NCBI RefSeq assembly: GCF_900116555.1
Contig: NZ_FPAT01000015.1
Span: 1 to 64,000 of the forward strand
Source of the DNA: Actinopolyspora lacussalsi subsp. righensis
GTDB taxonomy: Bacteria; Actinomycetota; Actinomycetes; Mycobacteriales; Pseudonocardiaceae
DNA length: 64,000 nucleotides
Direction of reading: 5' to 3'
The translations under genes were made by a program, and so were the position numbers. The notes beneath the pieces are model-generated. The model was not told the DNA's origin. It made no database searches and saw only the letters and a program-made list of their open reading frames with translations. Position 1 is the stretch's first letter, and every line of letters begins with the position of its first letter. This document shows positions 58,452 through 64,000 of this stretch, one piece after another.

Positions 58452-58533
58452 TCACCACCGCGAGCGGGCCGAAATGCTCCCACCCGGTGCGAAGCCGGGG
58501 GCTCGGACAGGCACCGTCCGGTGGACGGATGCT

Positions 58534-58767
58534 CTACAGGTGCACGACCGGACAGGTCAGCGTGCGGGTTATTCCCGCCACGTTCTGAATGTTGGCCACC
58601 ACCATCTTGCCGAGTTTGTCCACGTTCTCGGCCTCGGCGCGCACGATGACGTCGTACGGCCCCGTCACGTCCTCGGCGCTGATGATCCCGGTGTTCCCGG
58701 ATATCTCGGCCGCCACCGCTGCGGCTTTGCCTACCTCGGTCTGAATGAGGATGTATGCCTGGACCAC
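58534..58767 (-). CDS. Stand-alone Lrp/AsnC ligand-binding (RAM) domain protein
   Basis: A 77-residue protein that is only the RAM domain of Lrp/AsnC regulators (VQAYILIQTEVGKAAAVAAEI, GPYDVIVRAEAENVDKLGKM, VAGITRTLTCPVV), without a DNA-binding part. Such proteins bind amino acids and oligomerise; they may modulate other Lrp proteins. GTG 58767 is chosen, with AAGGGG upstream; the frame extends to 58995 but that part is noncoding. It is divergent from thiL. Confidence 0.87.
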   Translation of the reverse strand: MVQAYILIQTEVGKAAAVAAEISGNTGIISAEDVTGPYDVIVRAEAENVDKLGKMVVANIQNVAGITRTLTCPVVHL

Positions 58768-58955
58768 GGGTGTGTGCCCCTTCGTCTCGTCGGAAGCGTT
58801 CGAGGTGGAAACTGGGAGCTGTTTACGACTTGGTCGAGCGGGCAGGTGCCCCGGCGGCCGGCCAGGCCGGTGCTGTCCCGATGAGCGGATCCAGTCCCCG
58901 AACGGGCAAGTTACCGCATCGAGCCGCGTGGACGCGCAACGAAAGGAAGATCCAG

Positions 58956-59924
58956 TTGACTCCCGAGGAGAGACCGGACACACGGACCGTCTCACAGGTG
59001 GGTGAGTTCGGTCTCATCCGGAGAGTGACCGAGCACCGTAACCAGCCGAGCAGCACCCTCCTCGGCCCCGGTGACGATGCCGCCGTGCTCACCGCTCCGG
59101 ACGGCAGGGTCGTGGCCACCACCGACGTGCTGGTGCAGGACGTGCACTTCCGGCTGGACTGGTCCGGTCCCCGGCACGTGGGCCGCAAGGCCGTGGCCGT
59201 GAACCTCTCCGACATCGCGGCGATGGGGGCCGTGCCGACCGGCCTGCTGGTGGGACTCGGGTGCTCCGGGGAAGTGACCGCGGAGTTCGTCGACGAACTG
59301 GCCGCGGGCATGTGGGAAGAGGCGCGGCGTGCCGGTACCGCCCTGATAGGCGGCGACATGGTCACCTCGAACCAACTGACCGTCTCGGTGACCGCGCTGG
59401 GTGACCTGCGGGGTGGAAAACCCGTGACCAGGGAGGGCGCGCGACAGGGCGATGTCGTGGCGTTGGCCGGTGGCCTGGGGTGGTCGGCGGCGGGGTTGGC
59501 GGTGCTGGCTCGTGGATTCCGCTCACCGCTGTCGGTGGTCGGTGCTCATCGGGTTCCCCAACCGCCCTACGAGGCCGGGCCCGCCGCGGCGGTGGCCGGT
59601 GCCACTTCGATGATCGACATCTCGGACGGGTTGCTCGCGGACATGGCGCACGTCGCGGATGCCTCCGGAGTCTCGGTGGACATCCGCACCGACCAGCTCG
59701 AAGTGCCGCAGCGACTGCTGGAGGTGGCCTCGGCGCTCGGGGCCGATCCCGGTGACTGGGTGCTCAACGGCGGTGAGGACCAGGCGTTGGTGGCGACTTT
59801 CCCCGGTGATCGCGAGCTGCCCGACGGGTGGCGCCCCATCGGTCGTGTCCGACAGGGCCGAGGTGTCACCGTGGACGGTGTCGAGCACACCGAACGGGCC
59901 GGGTGGCAGCACTGGCGGCATTGA
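58956..59924 (+). CDS. thiL: Thiamine-monophosphate kinase
   Basis: ThiL phosphorylates thiamine monophosphate to the active cofactor thiamine diphosphate, used for example by IlvB. The 322-residue PurM-fold protein has the N-terminal [46 protein letters not shown] and the C-terminal [16 protein letters not shown]. The TTG at 58956 has an AAGGAAG site. No TPP riboswitch is visible upstream. Same position as Rv2977c. Confidence 0.94.
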   Translation: MTPEERPDTRTVSQVGEFGLIRRVTEHRNQPSSTLLGPGDDAAVLTAPDGRVVATTDVLVQDVHFRLDWSGPRHVGRKAVAVNLSDIAAMGAVPTGLLVGLGCSGEVTAEFVDELAAGMWEEARRAGTALIGGDMVTSNQLTVSVTALGDLRGGKPVTREGARQGDVVALAGGLGWSAAGLAVLARGFRSPLSVVGAHRVPQPPYEAGPAAAVAGATSMIDISDGLLADMAHVADASGVSVDIRTDQLEVPQRLLEVASALGADPGDWVLNGGEDQALVATFPGDRELPDGWRPIGRVRQGRGVTVDGVEHTERAGWQHWRH

Positions 59925-60027
59925 GAGCCCGACGGGGGCTCGGTCGGTTCTCATACCCGATTCCGTGACGTGGCGGGCACCCAGGGGGGCGGTGTTGATG
60001 ATCAAAAGGTCGCTAGGGTCATGGCCC

Positions 60028-60705
60028 GTGACCAGGAGCCCGTTGAACGAGATTGTGGAACCAGGCTGGGCCGAGGCGCTCGCGCCGGTGTCCGACCGGA
60101 TAGCCGCCATGGGCGATTTCCTGCGCTCGGAAGTCGCCGCAGGACGCGAGTACCTGCCGGCCGGGGAGAACGTGCTGCGCGCCTTCCAACAGCCGTTTCG
60201 GGATGTGCGAGTGCTCATCGTGGGACAGGACCCCTACCCGACGCCGGGGCATCCCGTCGGCTTGAGCTTCTCGGTCGCTCCGGACGTCGACCCCGTGCCA
60301 CGCAGCCTGGCCAACATCTTTCGTGAGTACTGTGACGATCTCGGCCATCCGTACCCCTCCAACGGTGATCTCACGCCGTGGACCGAGCGGGGCGTGCTGT
60401 TGCTCAACCGCGCGTTGACCGTGCAGCCGGGCAAATCGGCCTCGCATCGCGGCAAGGGGTGGGAAGAAGTCACCGATCAGGCCATCAAGGCGCTGGCACA
60501 GCGTTCCGAACCACTGGTGGCGATTCTGTGGGGACGTGACGCGCGGAGCCTGCGTACGTTGATGCCCGGCGTCGGGTGCGTCGAGTCGCCGCACCCGAGC
60601 CCGATGTCAGCTGATCGGGGGTTCTTCGGATCACGGCCGTTCAGTCGCGCGAACGAGATGTTGCGGGAACTGGGGGCGGAACCGATCGACTGGAAACTTC
60701 CGTGA
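60028..60705 (+). CDS. ung: Uracil-DNA glycosylase
   Basis: Ung removes uracil from DNA in base-excision repair. The 225-residue family 1 enzyme shows the water-activating loop [18 protein letters not shown], the uracil-binding LLLNRALTV and the leucine-loop [16 protein letters not shown] 60028 gives the usual length; TAGGGT (60014-60019) ends 8 nt upstream, suggesting a leaderless or nearly leaderless transcript. Confidence 0.96.
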   Translation: MTRSPLNEIVEPGWAEALAPVSDRIAAMGDFLRSEVAAGREYLPAGENVLRAFQQPFRDVRVLIVGQDPYPTPGHPVGLSFSVAPDVDPVPRSLANIFREYCDDLGHPYPSNGDLTPWTERGVLLLNRALTVQPGKSASHRGKGWEEVTDQAIKALAQRSEPLVAILWGRDARSLRTLMPGVGCVESPHPSPMSADRGFFGSRPFSRANEMLRELGAEPIDWKLP

Positions 60706-60846
60706 CCGCGACGCTTCGTTCCGATCCGTGAGTGGGTCCCGCCCCGTGCGCGGGATCCGAACCACGAGTGGGCGTCGGGGAGATGGGTCTCGACGAGGGG
60801 ACGGGGAAGTACCGCCCCGCTGTGTGCTCGTCCGGCGCCCACCGGC

Positions 60847-60882
60847 AGAAAAACGCTCGGCCGGTTGTACCGACCGAGCGTT
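60847..60882 (-). terminator. Terminator after rpmB
   Basis: On the minus strand a 14-bp stem (60852-60865 with 60869-60882, one G-U pair) with a 3-nt loop is followed by TTTTCTG. It is about 37 bp after the rpmB stop. Confidence 0.85.
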
Positions 60883-60918
60883 CTCGACGAGTGATCGAGA
60901 CGACGTCTCGCCATCGTC

Positions 60919-61110
60919 TCAGCCGCGCACGACCTTACCCGCCTTCAGGCAGGAAGTGCACACGTTCATCCGCTTGCGCTGCGTCGGGCTGACCTTGGCG
61001 CGCACGGTCTGAATGTTCGGGTTCCACCTGCGCTTGGTGCGCCGGTGAGAGTGCGAGACCGCCATACCGAAACCCGGCCCCTTGTTGCAGACGTCGCAGA
61101 CGGCAGCCAC
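60919..61110 (-). CDS. rpmB: 50S ribosomal protein L28
   Basis: A 63-residue ribosomal protein: [22 protein letters not shown] at the N-terminus and [14 protein letters not shown] at the end. The two CxxC pairs mark the zinc-binding form, which actinobacteria often keep beside a zinc-free paralogue expressed in zinc starvation. The GTG at 61110 has AAGGGG upstream; a start at 61119 is less likely. It stands alone between ung and the DAK2 gene. Confidence 0.95.
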   Translation of the reverse strand: MAAVCDVCNKGPGFGMAVSHSHRRTKRRWNPNIQTVRAKVSPTQRKRMNVCTSCLKAGKVVRG

Positions 61111-61730
61111 GTCAGACACCCCTTACTTCGCTCGAATCTCCGTCCCCGCGCCGTCACCCGACGCGGGTCATGCTCGTGCGGTGACAGCGCTGTTGGGCAA
61201 CGCGGCTACCCCGCGCCGGTGAAGGCTGTCCACCCAGGGGTGACTGCGCGCCCGTACACCGCCGTTCGAGTAACGTGCGAAATCGTGCACGCTCCCCGAG
61301 CCGTCGCCTCGCGGCGCGGCATTGGCCCCGCTCCGCTGTGGTGCGAGGTCTTCCCGTGGCGATACCCGATGCCAGCGTGACTGGCCTTACCTGGGTTTCC
61401 AGTTACCTGGGTTTCCAGCGGGCTGTCACGACGCAACTCGCCGCCGATTCAGGTCCCCCGGCGAACCGGCTCGGTTCTCACCGGTCCTTGCCGAGTTCCA
61501 TCGCGAGGGAGTCTAGCAACAGGTGTCGACCCGGTCGGACACGGCGGGACGCCCATCGTTCGGAGGCCCGCCGCCGGTGCCGGACCGCGCCCCCGTGGGA
61601 CGCCCGCGCTCCTCGCGGTCCGGCGCCACCGACGTGGTGGGTACTCACCATGCCGTCGCTCACCCACACCACGGTCGCGGCGACTATTCTCAGCGGCAAC
61701 CGGGACGAGTGTGGTCCACGCATTGGAGGA
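61111..61730. other. Intergenic region between rpmB and the DAK2 gene
   Basis: About 620 bp without a convincing gene. It holds the divergent promoters; TATTCT (about 61684-61689) is a possible -10 box for the DAK2 gene. A 16-bp unit is tandemly duplicated at 61387-61418. The downstream frame is open backwards across most of it, but without coding bias or homology. Confidence 0.45.
61387..61418 (+). repeat. Tandem 16-bp duplication
   Basis: TTACCTGGGTTTCCAG occurs twice in direct succession (61387-61402 and 61403-61418), exact copies in non-coding DNA. Confidence 0.85.
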
Positions 61731-63392
61731 ATGGTGCTGCAGGCGTTGGACGGCCCCGCTGTACGGCGTTGGGCCGAGTTGGCAGTGCTCGCGCTGACCG
61801 CGAACCGCGCGGCCATCGACCACATCAACGTCTATCCCGTCGCCGACAACGACACCGGCACCAATCTGCTGCAGACGATGCGTGCGGCCGCGGAATCGGC
61901 GGCGAACACCGCGGCCGAGGAGCGATCCGACCGGGTGCTGGCAGCGCTGGCGGACGGTGCGTTGCACAGTGCCCGCGGCAACTCCGGGCTGTTGCTCTCG
62001 CAGGTGCTGCGCGGCATCGCCCAACAGGCCGAGGGGCGAGCCCCGGTGGAGGCGGATCTGTTCCGGGAAGCGTTACGGCGTGGTCTCCAGCTGGCAGGGC
62101 AGTCGGTGGCCCGACCGGTGGAGGGAACCCTGCTGACCGTGCTGCGCGCGGCCGTCGACGCCTGCTGGGAAGCGACCGACGAACTTCCCGAGGTGGTCGG
62201 AGCCGCGACCAGGGCCTCGATCGACGCGTTGCGACTCACCCGCACGCAACTTCCGGTGCTGAACTCGGCGGGCGTGGTCGATGCCGGGGGGCGTGGACTG
62301 GTCATCCTGCTCGACTCGCTGCACGCGGTGGTCTGCGACGCACAACGACTCGCGGCGGACAGCCCAGCCGTGCTGGACTCCGACCCGGCCGCTGCGGATA
62401 TGCCCCGGCACGACTCGGACTACGACTACGAAGTCATGTACCTGCTCTCCGACGCACCCGCCTCCGTCGCCGCCGACCTGCGCAGTCACCTCGCGGAGCT
62501 CGGTGACTGCGTGTCGGTGGCCGACACGGGAGAAGCCCTTCCGGACCCGACAACACCCGCCACCTGGGCGGTACACGTGCACTGCGACGACATCGGTGCG
62601 GCCATCGAGTCGGGCATCGAACTCGGCAGGGTTCACGGCATCCGCGTCACCAGGTTCGCCGACCAGGTCGGCGACGCCGCGCGCGGTGGTTCGGGACAGC
62701 GCGCCCACGCCGCGAGCGGCGACCTCTCGGAGGGACGTGTCGTACTCGCGGTCACGCGCGGCGGGCGGCTGGAAAGCCTCTTCCGCGCGGAAGGCGCGTT
62801 GACGCTGCGCATCGACGAGCAGGAGGTGCCGGAGGCGCGGGAGCTCCTGGAGGCGATCCTCGACACCGGTTACGGGGACGTTCTGCTGCTGCCCAACGAG
62901 GAGTCGTTGGCACCTCCGGCCGAGGACGCGGCACAGGCCGCACTGCGGGCGGGAATCGAAGTCGTGGTGGTCCCCACGGCGTCACCGGTGCAGGGACTGG
63001 CCGCGCTCGCGGTGCACGATCCGAACCGCAGGACCGCCGACGACACCGTCGCGCTGGCGGAGGCTGCCGCGGCGACGCGCCGTGGTGAGCTGAGCGTCGC
63101 GGCGGGGGAGGCACTGACCTGGGTCGGCTACTGCCGCAGCGGTGACCTGCTGGGCATGCTGGACGGCGAGGTCGTGCTCATCGGCGACGACAGGCGGCGG
63201 GCGGCCTGTCTGCTGCTGGACCGGATGCTCGCCTCGGGGGGAGAACTGGTCACCGCGCTGATTCCGGACCACGCTCCGACCGCGCTGCCCGAGGTGCTGG
63301 CCGAGCACCTGCGCGGAACCCATCCCGAGGTCGAGCTGATCTGCTACCCCTGCGGGGAGTCGACCACCGAACTGATGCTGGGAGTGGAGTGA
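61731..63392 (+). CDS. DAK2-domain protein (FakA-like fatty acid kinase type)
   Basis: A 553-residue protein with an N-terminal DhaL/DAK2 ATP-binding domain (NVYPVADNDTGTNLLQTM with the metal-binding aspartates; ARGNSGLLLSQVLRG), a middle domain with VMYLLSDAPASVAADLR and a C-terminal DegV-like part. This is the domain order of FakA, which phosphorylates fatty acids carried by FakB proteins. In M. tuberculosis the counterpart is split into Rv2975c and Rv2974c; here it is one intact gene. No fakB is seen in the window. The start could be ATG 61731 or GTG 61734 after GGAGG. Confidence 0.9.
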   Translation: MVLQALDGPAVRRWAELAVLALTANRAAIDHINVYPVADNDTGTNLLQTMRAAAESAANTAAEERSDRVLAALADGALHSARGNSGLLLSQVLRGIAQQAEGRAPVEADLFREALRRGLQLAGQSVARPVEGTLLTVLRAAVDACWEATDELPEVVGAATRASIDALRLTRTQLPVLNSAGVVDAGGRGLVILLDSLHAVVCDAQRLAADSPAVLDSDPAAADMPRHDSDYDYEVMYLLSDAPASVAADLRSHLAELGDCVSVADTGEALPDPTTPATWAVHVHCDDIGAAIESGIELGRVHGIRVTRFADQVGDAARGGSGQRAHAASGDLSEGRVVLAVTRGGRLESLFRAEGALTLRIDEQEVPEARELLEAILDTGYGDVLLLPNEESLAPPAEDAAQAALRAGIEVVVVPTASPVQGLAALAVHDPNRRTADDTVALAEAAAATRRGELSVAAGEALTWVGYCRSGDLLGMLDGEVVLIGDDRRRAACLLLDRMLASGGELVTALIPDHAPTALPEVLAEHLRGTHPEVELICYPCGESTTELMLGVE

Positions 63393-63577
63393 ACGTTGTG
63401 CCTGGCGCAGGCCCCGAACCCAGGGGTGGGCGACCGTTGTCGGCCGCCTCGGATAGTTTGATCGTTGAACACCGATACGAGCCCTCGGGCGTCCCCGCAT
63501 CGGCCGAAGCGGCTCGGTCTGCCTACGACGTCGAAAGCACGGCTCAGTGCGCCGTGGCACTGCTGGTGAAGCGATGA
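63389..63577 (+). CDS. Possible 62-residue gene between the DAK2 gene and recG
   Basis: This frame starts at a GTG overlapping the DAK2 stop (GTGA) and ends overlapping the recG ATG (ATGA), which looks like a coupled small gene. However, only about two thirds of its third positions are G or C, lower than neighbouring genes, and the sequence resembles nothing I know. It may simply be the recG promoter region. Confidence 0.25.
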   Translation: MNVVPGAGPEPRGGRPLSAASDSLIVEHRYEPSGVPASAEAARSAYDVESTAQCAVALLVKR

Positions 63578-64000
63578 CCGGGTGGGACACCAACCTCGAC
63601 CGGGTGTTGGGCGGCAAGACCGCCAAGGCACTCAACAGCTCGTTCGGCATGTCCACAGTGGGCGACCTGCTGCGGCACTATCCCCGCCGTTACGCGGAGC
63701 GTGGTGAGCTCACGGCTATCGGCGGGCTCGAGATCGGGGAGCACGCCACCGTGCTCGCCAGGGTCGAGCGAGTCGGCAAGCGCAAGATGCGGTCACGTCG
63801 CGGCACGATCCTGCAGGCCCGCATCACCGACGGCTCGCGCTCCATGTCCTGCACGTTCTTCAACCAGGCATGGCGCGAGCGCGAACTCCTCCCCGGCAGG
63901 ACGGGGATGTTCGCGGGCAAGGTCACGGCCTACCGCAACGAGCTGCAACTCGCCCATCCCGAGTACCAGTTGTTCACCGAGGAGGAGGAAGCCGACGCGC
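63574..64000 (+). CDS. recG: ATP-dependent DNA helicase RecG (5' part)
   Basis: RecG remodels stalled replication forks and Holliday junctions. The first 142 residues are present: the N-terminal region with GDLLRHYPRRYAERGELTAI and the start of the wedge/OB-fold domain (ATVLARVERVGKRKMRSRRGT, MSCTFFNQAWRERELLPG, MFAGKVTAYRNELQLAHPEY). Helicase motifs lie beyond the window edge. The ATG at 63574 fits the known N-terminus. Same order as Rv2973c after the DAK2 gene. Confidence 0.93.
   Translation, partial: MTGWDTNLDRVLGGKTAKALNSSFGMSTVGDLLRHYPRRYAERGELTAIGGLEIGEHATVLARVERVGKRKMRSRRGTILQARITDGSRSMSCTFFNQAWRERELLPGRTGMFAGKVTAYRNELQLAHPEYQLFTEEEEADA

Noticed and set aside
58768-58995. HTH-bearing N-terminus for the Lrp-like protein
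   Set aside because: The upstream in-frame sequence has no helix-turn-helix, is Arg/Pro/Ser-rich and would overlap the thiL start region; an AAGGGG site precedes GTG 58767.
61275-61730. N-terminal extension of the DAK2 protein by 152 residues
   Set aside because: The frame is open but the family N-terminus begins at 61731, and the upstream part contains a tandem 16-bp repeat and no coding bias.

Overview
This window is a piece of a high-GC actinomycete chromosome. GC-rich third codon positions, frequent GTG and TTG starts, many stop/start overlaps of the TGATG, ATGA or GTGA type, and many -10 boxes placed 6-8 nt before a start codon (probable leaderless mRNAs) all fit Actinobacteria. From about 14.6 kb to the right edge the gene order follows the conserved mycobacterial block that runs from ligA to recG (Rv3014c to Rv2973c in M. 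tuberculosis): ligA, ACT protein, gatC-gatA-gatB, lppZ-like, DoxX, ilvBNC, PH protein, serA, leuB, FAH protein, gltX, tRNA-Gln/Glu, IclR, leuCD, hupB, mutT1, ppk1, cofC, gpsA, ddl, DUF3515, thiL, ung, rpmB, DAK2, recG. Extra genes among these (cimA, a FAD monooxygenase, cystathionine lyase, cysteine dioxygenase, a MocR regulator) and a very long HU tail suggest a Pseudonocardiales-like organism. That family-level placement is inference. I see no insertion sequence, prophage, CRISPR array or integrase.

Left part (0-14.5 kb). A dihydroxy-acid dehydratase gene (ilvD, probable 2Fe-2S type) is followed by a minus-strand operon: hydrolase, FAD oxidoreductase, DUF1365, CFA-type methyltransferase, sigK, rskA. 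A second CFA-type methyltransferase and a DUF1295 reductase-like membrane protein diverge from it. This is the sigK-linked unusual-fatty-acid locus known from mycobacteria (Rv0449c-Rv0444c), rearranged. A PAP2 phosphatase, tRNA-Lys, an L,D-transpeptidase lipoprotein and two poorly known genes follow.

Middle (14.5-45 kb). After ligA and gatCAB comes a dispersed branched-chain amino acid supercluster: an E. coli-type ilvD, ilvB-ilvN-ilvC, leuB, cimA (citramalate route to isoleucine), an IclR regulator and leuC-leuD. Two steps of this pathway carry what look like classical transcription attenuators. Before ilvB there is a 16-residue leader with Ile-Leu-Val-Leu. Before cimA there is a 14- or 20-residue leader with Ile-Ile. 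Each leader is followed by mutually exclusive hairpins and a U-run terminator. The gltX gene, tRNA-Gln and two tRNA-Glu genes lie here too; with gatCAB they form the machinery for indirect Gln-tRNA synthesis.

Right part (45-64 kb). hupB encodes an HU protein with a repetitive tail of about 270 residues rich in Thr, Lys, Ala, Gly and Ser. Then come a mutT1-ppk1 operon (minus strand), cofC (F420 biosynthesis), an acyltransferase-gpsA pair (phospholipid synthesis), sulfur amino acid genes, ddl, thiL, ung, rpmB, a DAK2/FakA-like gene and the 5' end of recG, cut by the window edge. A repeated element of about 87 bp lies just after both ilvC and ddl.
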